DNA from: Phymorhynchus buccinoides
Taxonomy: Eukaryota > Mollusca > Gastropoda > Neogastropoda > Raphitomidae
Length of the DNA: 64,000 nt
Reading direction: 5' to 3'
NCBI GenBank assembly: GCA_017654935.2
Contig: CM065698.1
Coordinates: 39,800,884 to 39,864,883, forward strand
In this document: positions 44,929 to 59,087 of the stretch, piece after piece
How positions within the stretch are numbered: the stretch's first letter is position 1
Layout of the letters: the number at the start of each line of letters is the position of its first letter
Translations under genes and position numbers: made by a program
Notes under the pieces: model-generated
Told to the model about the DNA's origin: nothing
The model's database searches: none
The model's input: the letters and a program-made list of their open reading frames with translations, nothing else

Positions 44929-45181
<253 letters not shown>

Positions 45182-45245
45182 AAAAATGCTAAAAATTCAA
45201 ATGCAGACAAAAATACATCATTAATTTTGTTGACAATGTTGCCAG

Positions 45246-45527
45246 GCTAAAAGACTCCAGGGATCATCCCAGCGGAAGCACTTGAACACTGTGGTACAAA
45301 TGCATCAGCTACAGATGAGAACATTATGTGTGTGATCCTTTTTGATTACCCCGCCGAGTGAGCAGCCACATTCCGACTTCGGGGGATTTGGGAGACTGCT
45401 GTTATGCTAGAAGCTGGTCGTGGCTAAAGACAATCCCCGCATAACTATGTATAGCATAGCAACATTTTGATGTAGCTTTGGTGTTCTAGTCTATGTCAAT
45501 TGTTCTGACATAGCCTTTAGCCAAGGC
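45246..45527 (+). mobile_element. CTTGGCTTAA element, copy 2
   Basis: Same block order as 35049-35311 (AGACTCCAGGGATCATCCCA, ATTACCCCGCC, TTGATGTAGC-TTGGTGTTC), ending TTTAGCCAAGGCG. The left terminus has decayed. Confidence 0.7.
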
Positions 45528-45747
45528 GAATGTTGACAACGTAAAAGCCTTAAAATACCGGTGTGAAGAGAATATTCTACCCACGGACACTATATTACAA
45601 TGCAGTGTCCGTGATTCTACCTCATCATATATTTACCCATTTCGATTTCGCGCTTGCGCGCTTCGAGTTTTTAGTTTTTGCGCATGCGCATTGAGCCAAT
45701 CGTCAGCTTACGCTAGCCTACTTCCTGTTTAAAGCATGACTTATTTA

Positions 45748-45823
<76 letters not shown>

Positions 45824-46123
45824 AAACATGTTCGATTCGATTTTGATTATTGTTGTTTTATTTGTGCTCCCCCCCCCCCCCCCCTCTTTCCCTCCCATGT
45901 GAATGGGCAAATTGCCTGACGCTTTAGAATTTCTGTTCTAATGCGCATGCGCATGCGCAACGGTAGATATTTCATAGGACTACTTATTTCTCATGACACC
46001 GGCAAAAGGAATCATCGGCAAGTTTCTAAAAGATGAAAACACGTTCATGAATGAATAACATATTTAAGGAATTGTCGGCCTGTTGCCAAAAGATGAAAAG
46101 ATATGAGTAAATAATCTATTTAG
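45528..46123. other. Intron 2 segment with CG-rich palindromes, CT and C runs
   Basis: TGCGCATGCGCA at 45679-45690 and a longer GCGCAT array at 45942-45959, a CCAAT box at about 45696, CT repeat 45751-45822, C run 45869-45884. Possibly a promoter-like or element-derived segment. Confidence 0.5.
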
Positions 46124-46341
46124 TAGGGGAAGACGGGGTAAAAAGCGCATGGGCGGGTAAGAAGCCCACCCCAATTATCTCATGAAATGAAGCAAATTTC
46201 AGTCTCATTTTGCCCATGAGACGAACGTTAATGTCTAGCATTCGTCTCATGGGCAAATTTGACTGAAATTTTCTTTATTTCATGAGATAATTGGGGTGGG
46301 CTTCTTACCCGCCCATGCGCTTTTTACCCCGTCTTCCCCTA
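46124..46341. mobile_element. Palindromic MITE P, copy 2
   Basis: A 218-bp near-perfect palindrome with TAGGGGAAGACGGGG ends and a central GACGAACG...CATTCGTCTC turn. Very similar to copies 1 and 3. Confidence 0.95.
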
Positions 46342-46393
46342 CTTCACCATCCATATTAGAAATAAAGAATAACATTGTGAATCTGAAGGTAGG

Positions 46394-46611
46394 TAGGGGA
46401 AGACGGGGTAAAAAGCGCATGGGCGGGTAAGAAGCCCACCCCAATTATCTCTTGAAATGAAGCAAATTTCAGTCTCATTTTGCCGATGAGACAAGCGTTA
46501 ATGTCTAGCATTCGTCTCATGGGCAAATTTGACTGAAAGTTTCTTTATTTCATGAGATAATTGGGGTGGGCTTCTTACCCGCCCATGCGCTTTTTACCCC
46601 GTCTTCCCCTA
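46394..46611. mobile_element. Palindromic MITE P, copy 3
   Basis: A 218-bp palindrome 52 bp from copy 2 in a tandem arrangement. No clear target duplication around either. Confidence 0.95.
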
Positions 46612-46617
46612 ATAAGC

Positions 46618-47236
46618 CAACTCGTCAATTTGAATATAATGCAATATGCACAGCCTTGCATTCCCGTTCAGCCGAACAAATGCTTCGTTTATATTCTACC
46701 GGAGATAGGAATATAATCACACCTCGCGTTAAAATCACTCCTCAAATCATTCGACATCATCTGACGGCAGATTCTACTATTCAACCATGCGCTCTAAATT
46801 TCTGGCTACGTAAATACAATATCGCTCTTACAGAACATCACTGGTCAATTGCACGCATTTCTACTAAAGAAGAAAGGCTAAAACTCCTACACTGGAAACT
46901 ACTTCATAATATCTATCCCACAAATATTCTTCAATGGGTCTCAGAAATAATACTCTTTGTACTTTCTGTAACGAAACTGATTTCATTGAACAGTTCTTTT
47001 TCAAATGTTCTAGAATAGAGAAAGTGTGGAAAACGTGCACTGACGTAATCTTCAAGGAAACCAACCAACACATATCTCTAACAGAAACTGATATTCTATT
47101 TGGATACATGCCAGACAAAGGTAAAACACCGTTTGTTCGATATGTAAATCATATCATTTTAATTGCTACAATGGTGATTAGTAGTGTCGGTATGGCATTG
47201 CTTATGACATTACAACCCTTTTTGAAAAAGAACTAG
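46618..47236 (+). mobile_element. L1/Tx1-like LINE ORF2 C-terminal fragment
   Basis: Frame 1 gives ALNFWLRKYNIALTEHHWSI, then LKLLHWKLLHNIYPTNI. After a frameshift near 46930, NTLCTFCNETDFIEQFFFKC and FGYMPDKG-TPFVRYVNHI follow. The C-x-x-C...H/Q-x-F-x-x-C arrangement and the 'W-LLH-I(Y/F)PT' block are typical of L1/Tx1 clade 3' ends. It lies antisense in intron 2. Confidence 0.85.
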
Positions 47237-47268
47237 ATATACGGAAAACATTTTTAAATCCATAACTA

Positions 47269-47470
47269 AACCCCCCCCCCCCCCCCCCCCCCTCTCTCTC
47301 TCTCTCTACGAGCGCATGCGCGCGCACACACACACGCGCACTCACACACACAAGCGCACGCTCACTCGCGCGCACGCGTACACACACACTCTCACACGCA
47401 CGCACGCGCGCGTTCGCGCACACACGCACACACACACGCGCGCACACGCGCACACACACACACACACAAA
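47269..47470 (+). repeat. C run, CT and CA/CG microsatellites
   Basis: Poly-C of about 21 (47271-47292), CT 47293-47308, then CGCA/CACA to 47467. Located directly 3' of the LINE fragment. Confidence 0.95.
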
Positions 47471-47795
47471 CACTGTTTTCTTCTTTTTTCCCGTTTGTTT
47501 GTTTAGATTTCCCCCCCTTTCTTTTGAAGTTTTATTCTTCTATTTTTTTTTTTTTTTTCTTTCTGAAGGTTATTTTCTTCCATAGGCACATCTTTTTTTT
47601 AATTCTTTGTCTTTTTAAAAAAAAGTTTTACTTATATCTAGAGGCATTAAGTTGTAGATTTATTGATTAATTAATTCTATTAATTATTTTAATTATTCAT
47701 TTACCATTCTACTAATTTTTGCATATTCTTTCATGTTTTGTTATTTTTTTGTTTAAAAAAATGTGGTTGACCTCCTCCAGCAACAGCAGCGAGGT

Positions 47796-50700
47796 GTGTT
47801 TTGTATTAGTAAAGGGAGATAGAGCGGTGTTATCATGTGTTTTGTATTAGTAAAGAGAGATAGAACGGTGTTATCATGTGTTTTGTATTAGTAAAGAGAT
47901 AGAGCGGTGTTATCATGTGTTTTGTATTAGTAAAGGGAGATAGAGCGGTGTTATCATGTGTTTTGTATTAGTAAAGGGAGATAGAGCGGTGTTATCATGT
48001 GTTTTGTATTAGTAAAGAGAGATAGAACGGTGTTATCATGTGTTTTGTATTAGTAAAGAGAGATAGAACGGTGTTATCATGTGTTTTGTATTAGTAAAGA
48101 GAGATAGAGCGGTGTTATCATGTGTTTTGTATTAGTAAAGAGAGATAGAACGGTGTTATCATGTGTTTTGTATTAGTAAAGAGAGATAGAGCGGTGTTAT
48201 CATGTGTTTTGTATTAGTAAAGAGAGATAGAACGGTGTTATCATGTGTTTTGTATTAGTAAAGAGAGATAGAGCGGTGTTATCATGTGTTTTGTATTAGT
48301 AAAGAGAGATAGAGCGGTGTTATCATGTGTTTTGTATTAGTAAAGAGAGATAGAGCGGTGTTATCATGTGTTTTGTATTAGTAAAGAGATAGAACGGTGT
48401 TATCATGTGTTTTGTATTAGTAAAGAGATAGAACGGTGTTATCATGTGTTTTGTATTAGTAAAGAGATAGAACGGTGTTATCATGTGTTTTGTATTAGTA
48501 AAGAGATAGAGCGGTGTTATCATGTGTTTTGTATTAGTAAAGAGAGATAGAGCGGTGTTATCATGTGTTTTGTATTAGTAAAGGGAGATAGAGCGGTGTT
48601 ATCATGTGTTTTGTATTAGTAAAGAGAGATAGAGCGGTGTTATCATGTGTTTTGTATTAGTAAAGAGATAGAGCGGTGTTATCATGTGTTTTGTATTAGT
48701 AAGAGAGAGATAGAGCGGTGTTATCATGTGTTTTGTATTAGTAAAGGGAGATAGAGCGGTGTTATCATGTGTTTTGTATTAGTAAAGAGAGATAGAGCGG
48801 TGTTATCATGTGTTTTGTATTAGTAAAGGGAGATAGAGCGGTGTTATCATGTGTTTTGTATTAGTAAAGAGAGATAGAGCGGTGTTATCATGTGTTTTGT
48901 ATTAGTAAAGAGAGATAGAGCGGTGTTATCATGTGTTTTGTATTAGTAAAGGGAGATAGAGCGGTGTTATCATGTGTTTTGTATTAGTAAAAGAGATAGA
49001 ACGGTGTTATCATGTGTTTTGTATTAGTAAAGAGATAGAACGGTGTTATCATGTGTTTTGTATTAGTAAAGAGAGATAGAGCGGTGTTATCATGTGTTTT
49101 GTATTAGTAAAGAGAGATAGAGCGGTGTTATCATGTGTTTTGTATTAGTAAAGAGAGATAGAGCGGTGTTATCATGTGTTTTGTATTAGTAAAGGGAGAT
49201 AGAGCGGTGTTATCATGTGTTTTGTATTAGTAAAGAGAGATAGAACGGTGTTATCATGTGTTTTGTATTAGTAAAGAGAGATAGAGCGGTGTTATCATGT
49301 GTTTTGTATTAGTAAAGAGATAGAACGGTGTTATCATGTGTTTTGTATTAGTAAAGAGAGATAGAGCGGTGTTATCATGTGTTTTGTATTAGTAAAGAGA
49401 GATAGAGCGGTGTTATCATGTGTTTTGTATTAGTAAAGGGAGATAGAGCGGTGTTATCATGTGTTTTGTATTAGTAAAGGGAGATAGAACGGTGTTATCA
49501 TGTGTTTTGTATTAGTAAAGAGAGATAGAGCGGTGTTATCATGTGTTTTGTATTAGTAAAGGGAGATAGAGCGGTGTTATCATGTGTTTTGTATTAGTAA
49601 AGGGAGATAGAGCGGTGTTATCATGTGTTTTGTATTAGTAAAGGGAGATAGAGCGGTGTTATCATGTGTTTTGTATTAGTAAAGAGATAGAACGGTGTTA
49701 TCATGTGTTTTGTATTAGTAAAGAGATAGAACGGTGTTATCATGTGTTTTGTATTAGTAAAGAGAGATAGAGCGGTGTTATCATGTGTTTTGTATTAGTA
49801 AAGGGAGATAGAGCGGTGTTATCATGTGTTTTGTATTAGTAAAGAGATAGAACGGTGTTATCATGTGTTTTGTATTAGTAAAGAGAGATAGAACGGTGTT
49901 ATCATGTGTTTTGTATTAGTAAAGAGAGATAGAGCGGTGTTATCATGTGTTTTGTATTAGTAAAAGAGATAGAACGGTGTTATCATGTGTTTTGTATTAG
50001 TAAAGAGATAGAACGGTGTTATCATGTGTTTTGTATTAGTAAAGGGAGATAGAGCGGTGTTATCATGTGTTTTGTATTAGTAAGAGAGATAGAGCGGTGT
50101 TATCATGTGTTTTGTATTAGTAAAGAGAGATAGAGCGGTGTTATCATGTGTTTTGTATTAGTAAAGAGAGATAGAGCGGTGTTATCATGTGTTTTGTATT
50201 AGTAAAGAGATAGAACGGTGTTATCATGTGTTTTGTATTAGTAAAGAGATAGAACGGTGTTATCATGTGTTTTGTATTAGTAAAGGGAGATAGAGCGGTG
50301 TTATCATGTGTTTTGTATTAGTAAAGAGAGATAGAGCGGTGTTATCATGTGTTTTGTATTTAAAGAGATAGAACGGTGTTATCATGTGTTTTGTATTAGT
50401 AAAAGAGATAGAACGGTGTTATCATGTGTTTTGTATTAGTAAAGAGATAGAACGGTGTTATCATGTGTTTTGTATTAGTAAAGAGAGATAGAGCGGTGTT
50501 ATCATGTGTTTTGTATTAGTAAAGAGAGATAGAACGGTGTTATCATGTGTTTTGTATTAGTAAAGAGAGATAGAGCGGTGTTATCATGTGTTTTGTATTA
50601 GTAAAGAGATAGAGCGGTGTTATCATGTGTTTTGTATTAGTAAAGAGATAGAGCGGTGTTATCATGTGTTTTGTATTAGTAAAGAGATAGAACGGTGTTA

Positions 50701-53301
50701 TCATGTGTTTTGTATTAGTAAAGGGAGATAGAGCGGTGTTATCATGTGTTTTGTATTAGTAAAGAGAGATAGAACGGTGTTATCATGTGTTTTGTATTAG
50801 TAAAGGGAGATAGAACGGTGTTATCATGTGTTTTGTATTAGTAAAGGGAGATAGAGCGGTGTTATCATGTGTTTTGTATTAGTAAAGAGAGATAGAGCGG
50901 TGTTATCATGTGTTTTGTATTAGTAAAGAGAGATAGAGCGGTGTTATCATGTGTTTTGTATTAGTAAAAGAGATAGAGCGGTGTTATCATGTGTTTTGTA
51001 TTAGTAAAGGGAGATAGAGCGGTGTTATCATGTGTTTTGTATTAGTAAAAGAGATAGAGCGGTGTTATCATGTGTTTTGTATTAGTAAAGAGAGATAGAG
51101 CGGTGTTATCATGTGTTTTGTATTAGTAAAGAGAGATAGAACGGTGTTATCATGTGTTTTGTATTAGTAAGAGAGATAGAACGGTGTTATCATGTGTTTT
51201 GTATTAGTAAAGGGAGATAGAGCGGTGTTATCATGTGTTTTGTATTAGTAAAGAGAGATAGAACGGTGTTATCATGTGTTTTGTATTAGTAAAGGGAGAT
51301 AGAGCGGTGTTATCATGTGTTTTGTATTAGTAAGAGAGATAGAACGGTGTTATCATGTGTTTTGTATTAGTAAAGAGAGATAGAGCGGTGTTATCATGTG
51401 TTTTGTATTAGTAAAGAGAGATAGAGCGGTGTTATCATGTGTTTTGTATTAGTAAAGGGAGATAGAGCGGTGTTATCATGTGTTTTGTATTAGTAAAGAG
51501 AGATAGAGCGGTGTTATCATGTGTTTTGTATTAGTAAAAGAGATAGAGCGGTGTTATCATGTGTTTTGTATTAGTAAAGAGAGATAGAGCGGTGTTATCA
51601 TGTGTTTTGTATTAGTAAAGAGAGATAGAGCGGTGTTATCATGTGTTTTGTATTAGTAAAGAGAGATAGAGCGGTGTTATCATGTGTTTTGTATTAGTAA
51701 AGAGAGATAGAGCGGTGTTATCATGTGTTTTGTATTAGTAAAGGGAGATAGAGCGGTGTTATCATGTGTTTTGTATTAGTAAAGGGAGATAGAGCGGTGT
51801 TATCATGTGTTTTGTATTAGTAAAGAGAGATAGAGCGGTGTTATCATGTGTTTTGTATTAGTAAAGAGAGATAGAGCGGTGTTATCATGTGTTTTGTATT
51901 AGTAAAGAGATAGAGCGGTGTTATCATGTGTTTTGTATTAGTAAAGAGAGATAGAGCGGTGTTATCATGTGTTTTGTATTAGTAAAGAGAGATAGAGCGG
52001 TGTTATCATGTGTTTTGTATTAGTAAAGGGAGATAGAGCGGTGTTATCATGTGTTTTGTATTAGTAAAGGGAGATAGAGCGGTGTTATCATGTGTTTTGT
52101 ATTAGTAAAGGGAGATAGAGCGGTGTTATCATGTGTTTTGTATTAGTAAAGGGAGATAGAACGGTGTTATCATGTGTTTTGTATTAGTAAAGAGAGATAG
52201 AGCGGTGTTATCATGTGTTTTGTATTAGTAAAGAGAGATAGAGCGGTGTTATCATGTGTTTTGTATTAGTAAAGAGAGATAGAGCGGTGTTATCATGTGT
52301 TTTGTATTAGTAAAGAGAGATAGAGCGGTGTTATCATGTGTTTTGTATTAGTAAAGAGAGATAGAGCGGTGTTATCATGTGTTTTGTATTAGTAAAGAGA
52401 GATAGAACGGTGTTATCATGTGTTTTGTATTAGTAAAAGAGATAGAGCGGTGTTATCATGTGTTTTGTATTAGTAAAGAGAGATAGAACGGTGTTATCAT
52501 GTGTTTTGTATTAGTAAAAGAGATAGAGCGGTGTTATCATGTGTTTTGTATTAGTAAAGAGAGATAGAACGGTGTTATCATGTGTTTTGTATTAGTAAAG
52601 AGATAGAACAGTGTTATCATGTGTTTTGTATTAGTAAAGAGATAGAACAGTGTTATCATGTGTTTTGTATTAGTAAAGAGATAGAGCGGTGTTATCATGT
52701 GTTTTGTATTAGTAAAGAGAGATAGAGCGGTGTTATCATGTGTTTTGTATTAGTAAAGAGAGATAGAGCGGTGTTATCATGTGTTTTGTATTAGTAAAGG
52801 AGAGATAGAGCGGTGTTATCATGTGTTTTGTATTAGTAAAGAGATAGAGCGGTGTTATCATGTGTTTTGTATTAGTAAAGAGAGATAGAACGGTGTTATC
52901 ATGTGTTTTGTATTAGTAAAAGAGATAGAGCGGTGTTATCATGTGTTTTGTATTAGTAAAAGAGATAGAGCGGTGTTATCATGTGTTTTGTATTAGTAAA
53001 GGGAGATAGAGCGGTGTTATCATGTGTTTTGTATTAGTAAAGAGAGATAGAGCGGTGTTATCATGTGTTTTGTATTAGTAAAGAGAGATAGAGCGGTGTT
53101 ATCATGTGTTTTGTATTAGTAAAGAGATAGAGCGGTGTTATCGTGTGTTTTGTATTAGTAAAGGGAGATAGAGCGGTGTTATCATGTGTTTTGTATTAGT
53201 AAAGGGAGATAGAACGGTGTTATCATGTGTTTTGTATTAGTAAAGAGAGATAGAACGGTGTTATCATGTGTTTTGTATTAGTAAAGAGAGATAGAACGGT
53301 G
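47796..53301. repeat. 41-bp minisatellite, about 135 copies, in intron 2 of the sulfotransferase
   Basis: The unit on the plus strand runs from GTGTTTTGTATTAGTAAAG through GAGATAGAGCGGTGTTATCAT. Length variants of 39, 40 and 41 bp come from changes in the AAAGAGAGATAG segment (AAAGGGAG, AAAGAGAT, AAAAGAGAT, AAGAGAGAT). An independent site is GCGG or ACGG. Identity between units is very high, showing recent homogenisation. The plus strand of the whole array appears to contain no CT dinucleotide, so the transcript strand has no AG. Runs of 39-bp units create short 13-residue repeat frames (for example 48323-48523), which are not genes. Confidence 0.99.
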
Positions 53302-53754
53302 CAAAAACCCCCCAAAAAACAACAACAAAACCATTGTGAATCTACTATAAAAGCTACACTCAACAGAAAAAGGTCGAATTAAAATTTGATTAGTACGAGT
53401 ATGACAGCTACATTCGTTATCAGAAAGACATGAAAATGTGTCAAAAGAAAGACAGAAAGAATGAAAACAAATAAAAGAAAGAACATGTGAGAAATAAAGA
53501 CAGAAGAAAAGGAGAAAGAAGCGAAAGAAAACAGAGAAGAAATGGACAGAAAACAAAGAAAGAAAGAAAAAAGAAAAGAAAAAAAAAGGAAATAAATGAA
53601 GGAAAAAAAACCGGAAAGAAAGAAAGAAGAAAGAAACAAATAAGGAAATAAATTAGAACATCAAACGAATAGAAAACTTTGGTCAAGAAAACTCAAATAT
53701 GTAAAATATAACAATGGTCGACTTGGGGATCTTCCTCTACTTTATCACTACATG
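53302..53754 (+). other. Purine-rich degenerate tract
   Basis: AAAGAAAG/GAAAGAAG repeats over 53450-53650. No gene. Confidence 0.7.
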
Positions 53755-53885
53755 TATCTTTGACTCTGCTTTTTCCTTTTAATATTAGCATCAGCTTTTT
53801 CTCTGACTTATTAACCCAATTTCTTTGCCTTTTTTTAATCTTCCAAATAATTATCCTTCGATTCCGCCGAAATCGGAATCCATAG
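53755..53885 (+). mobile_element. SINE-A, internal fragment
   Basis: TTTGACTCTGC, CCTTTT, TCTTCCAAATAA and CCGCCGAAATCGGAAT in the family order; both ends missing. Confidence 0.6.
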
Positions 53886-53997
53886 CCCGGGTTTTTAAGG
53901 TAATATTTTTTGCAATGATACTTTTATTTTTTATTTTTTATTATTTTTACTATAAGCACAGTAATTTAGAAAAGAAGAAAACTCCTGCTCTTAGTTG

Positions 53998-54067
53998 GCT
54001 TTTCCCCAGTCTGTTTTCCCCAGTCTGTTTTCCCCAGTCTGTTTTCCCCAGTCTGTTTTCCCCAGTC
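53998..54067 (+). repeat. 14-bp minisatellite, about five copies
   Basis: Unit CCCCAGTCTGTTTT repeated almost perfectly. Confidence 0.95.
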
Positions 54068-54095
54068 CCCTTTATGCCATAGGAGCACTCCATTT

Positions 54096-54515
54096 GTGAC
54101 CCAGCACCACGAAAGGGACATTAAGTGTCAAACTGACAATTCTGATAAAATTATACGTTTGAAAACTCCAGATAATTCTCTTTCTAATGATACAAGAACC
54201 ATTCTTGTGGGTGTTTTTTTTTCTCCGTTTGAGAGTTATTAGCATTATAAGTTAGTAGGGTGAGCGTTGGCCATTTTGAGAAAACACTGTCTAAAGTCTA
54301 GACTAGCTGAAGAAAATGCATTGACCTACTCGTTTTAAAGCACTTATAAGAGCATTTAGAGACCATAGTAAAGATTATCCTAAGATAAGATGTTAGAGAA
54401 CACGAAAATACCCATAACTCAAAATTGACCCAAAAAATGATATTTTTGACTTTCCAAGCCTGCTGTGAGAAACTAGCCCAGCGACTAAAATGTTCCTTTC
54501 GTGGTGCTGGGTCAC
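54096..54515. mobile_element. MITE with GTGACCCAGCACCACG termini
   Basis: A 27-bp inverted terminus (GTGACCCAGCACCACGAAAG and its complement), flanked by the 4-bp direct repeat ATTT at 54092-54095 and 54516-54519. At 420 bp with no coding, it lies in intron 2. Confidence 0.9.
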
Positions 54516-54679
54516 ATTTATTCTTCTTCGACGAAAATAAAACATGAGAAAAAGAAATGTTGACTAGTGTTATCAATGACTTGTGATTGCGTGGTCCTGT
54601 TGAGGTTTAGTTTGGATGCACAGCTCAGCACAGCACAGCACGACGAAATAACAAGACAATCCAACAACCCGTCTACCCG

Positions 54680-54929
54680 TGTGGCGTTCTCAAAATGGAT
54701 TTGTTCTCAACATGTCTGCGCATGTGCGAAGAGTTATGAATAGGTTTAGGGTTAGGGATAGGGTTAGGGATAGGGTTAGGTTTAGGGTTTGGTTTAGGGA
54801 TATGGTTAGGGATAGGCTTAGGGTCAATTTAGTGTCGAATACACAAAAGATACAATTTGATGGTACGTCATGATCGATTTCGCACATGCGCAGACATGTT
54901 GAGAACAAATCCATTTTGAGAATGCCACA
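54680..54929. mobile_element. Telomere-motif MITE, copy 1
   Basis: The terminal inverted repeat is about 50 bp, starting TGTGGCGTTCTCAAAATGG. The 4-bp direct repeat CCCG flanks it (54676-54679, 54930-54933). The interior (54738-54825) is built of TTAGGG and TTAGGGATA units. Confidence 0.93.
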
Positions 54930-54933
54930 CCCG

Positions 54934-55896
54934 CTCTCAAACAAATTTCCTACCGAACGGTAAGAGGTCCGCGTGTTGTGTTCTGCTGACATTTCGGGTT
55001 CATGGCACTTCTTCCGAAGCTCTGCAGCCCGTTGCTCCGACAATCCTGATAATACGTTCTGCTTTGTTGTCTGTAAATGATAGGTTGATGGATCGATTAA
55101 TCAATGAGTTGATCGGTCGATCAGTTAATCAATCACTCAATCGATCAATAATTCCATTAATTGACTAGACTAGACCCACGCACCCCTATATAGCCATTAA
55201 CCAACTAACCAGCCAACAAACAAAACAACCATCGAACTAAGCAATCTCTAAACATCCATCCATCCATCCATCCATCCATCCATCCATTCATCCATAAATC
55301 CGTCCATCGTAATTCAATCTATCAATCAGTCAATACACTCATCCATCCATCCTTCCGTCCATCCATCAAGATTCAATCAATGAGCGCTTCTGGCCGCCCC
55401 ACAAGCGATCACTCTACCGGCTTATCCGAATCCCTTTGTGAAAAAAATGCAAAATGTATTTTTGTTGTGTGCGGGCGAGAGAGTAAGAAAGAGAGAATGA
55501 GTTTGACGTTGCTAAGAAACGGCCTTCAAATAAAACGCCACCTGGTGTCAAGGGCTAAGAACCATAACACCACCTAAACAACCCATTGAGATTTTGTAAT
55601 GACGTCTTTCAGAGCCAAAGTGAGAGGTTGTTCCCGACTCTTTTTTTCCTTTTTCTTTTTTTCCAATTAGGCCTATAATACCATTATTAAGTTACTGCTA
55701 TCCTATCATCGGATTCTTTTTTTTAAAACAGGTATGCTTAATTATTCATAATGAAATAGTTTTTCTTTGTGAAAAAAAAATTCTCTAAAGTTATGTTCTT
55801 TTTAACTTATACATGTAGTTACATTATTTCTTTTTCTTCTTCTTCTTCTTCTTCTTCTTCTTTTCTATATTTTATAAACACCAATGGACAATTTAC
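54934..55896. other. Intron 2 distal part with ATCC/ATCA repeats
   Basis: Degenerate ATCGATCAATCA (55078-55150) and CATC tetranucleotides (55255-55370). TTC tract 55834-55863 just inside the intron. No gene recognised in 55380-55800. Confidence 0.6.
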
Positions 55897-56138
55897 CTGC
55901 GACCTTTCTACAGACGCTAACTTCGCAGCAGCTGTGGTGTTCTCAAGATGAAAGTGTCCGTGGGTACGGTTTTCGATGGAAGATGAAGCATTAGTGGTAG
56001 CAGGCCCAGTTGTTTGCCTTTGTCTTGTCGAATTGGGGGAGGACAGACGATGGATGTTGGAGGCCTTGTCAACACGCACGGGAAGCTCATGCGACAGTGC
56101 TTTCCTGCCCCTGTTTGTCTGAGCTGGGAGATGGTTCA
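55897..56138 (-). CDS. Carbohydrate sulfotransferase, stem-region exon
   Basis: A 242-nt exon: acceptor TCTTTTTTTCAG at 56139-56150, donor GTAAATTG from 55896. It enters with two bases that complete a codon begun in exon 1 and leaves in phase 0. It encodes residues 30-110, a Ser/Thr/Asn-rich, low-hydrophobicity stretch suited to the lumenal stem between membrane anchor and catalytic domain. Possible N-glycosylation sites include NST, NAS, NRT and NTT. The end ASVERSQ joins KSKLYST of the next exon. Identity as part of this gene rests on phase and position, as stem regions are not conserved. Confidence 0.75.
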
Positions 56139-58173
<2,035 letters not shown>

Positions 58174-58261
58174 CAATGGTGGAGAAAAAGGTGGAAGTGT
58201 AGATGATGACAAACAGTGTGGCTGCCATCAGCATCAGAAACAGAGCCACTGTCCTCCTCAT
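58174..58261 (-). CDS. Carbohydrate sulfotransferase, first coding exon (signal anchor)
   Basis: The start codon at 58261-58259 opens MRRTVALFLMLMAATLFVII, a short basic cytosolic tip followed by about 18 hydrophobic residues. That is a type II signal anchor as expected for Golgi sulfotransferases. The exon ends after 29 codons plus one base at a GTCAGT donor (58173-58168), slightly off consensus, and the single base G pairs with TG of exon 2 to give valine. A possible 5' UTR acceptor (GGTGCACAG) lies about 15 nt upstream. A SINE-B copy begins about 38 nt upstream of the start. Confidence 0.8.
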
Positions 58262-58298
58262 TGTGAACCATCGGGCATCAACTGTGCACCAGAGAGAG

Positions 58299-58498
58299 AA
58301 AATGGAGTTTTACGTCCTCTTGGTCTGAATCAGACACATATGGGACATTTGTAAATACAAATATGGTTGGAACAATACTGGAGGCAATGCCCGGAGGCAG
58401 TACGAAACCAGTAGAGTCCCGCTTTTTGTTATTAATACAGATAGCTGTAGCGGTGACCACGCATCGGTTAAACCTCATCGGCTATGGCACCGCCACAA
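58299..58498 (+). mobile_element. SINE-B, full copy at the 5' edge of the sulfotransferase gene
   Basis: AAAATGGAGTTTTACGTCC to GGCACCGCCACAA; antisense to the gene. Confidence 0.88.
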
Positions 58499-58579
58499 GT
58501 AGTACAACTGTGCACCACAAAAGCCACAACCCATTTATAGCTATTAGGCCTATCGCTTCATTGTTGCTTAACAAGCTTA

Positions 58580-58850
58580 CAAAGGCACGCATAAACGCAC
58601 GCACGCGCTTCCATTTGCGCACACACGAATGCGCACGAACACGCACGAATGCACGCACACACACGCACTCATATACATGCGTTCATGCATGCATTTGCGC
58701 ACATGTGTGCGCGCAATCGCACGTACACGAATGCGCACACACGCGCGTACGTGCGCGCATACACACGAATACGCGTACTCACACACATGCACACATACGT
58801 GCATGCATACACAAACATAAACACATTCGTGCGCGCGCACACACATACAT
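58580..58850 (+). repeat. CA/CG-rich degenerate microsatellite
   Basis: ACGCAC, ACACGA and CATGCA units with many substitutions, suggesting an older array. Confidence 0.9.
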
Positions 58851-59087
58851 AGCCTACGTGGCGATTTGAAAATGGTTCCCTACATCTGAATGATTAGTTC
58901 CAGTCTGGTGTTTCCTTTAGAGATTTGTTTGGTCACACTTGTTCAGCTGACAGTGGCACGATACTGATATTTTTGCATTATTAGACTACCTGTGCTGGCA
59001 CATTGATTTCGCATCACCTTAGCTTGTTCAGCAGTGGTTAACACTGATACTTTGGTGTTATCAGATAACCTGTGTTATCCCGGAACA

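Noticed and set aside
48323..48550. Thirteen-residue repeat proteins encoded by the minisatellite
   Set aside because: The frame exists only where consecutive 39-bp units occur; 40- and 41-bp units break it throughout the rest of the array.
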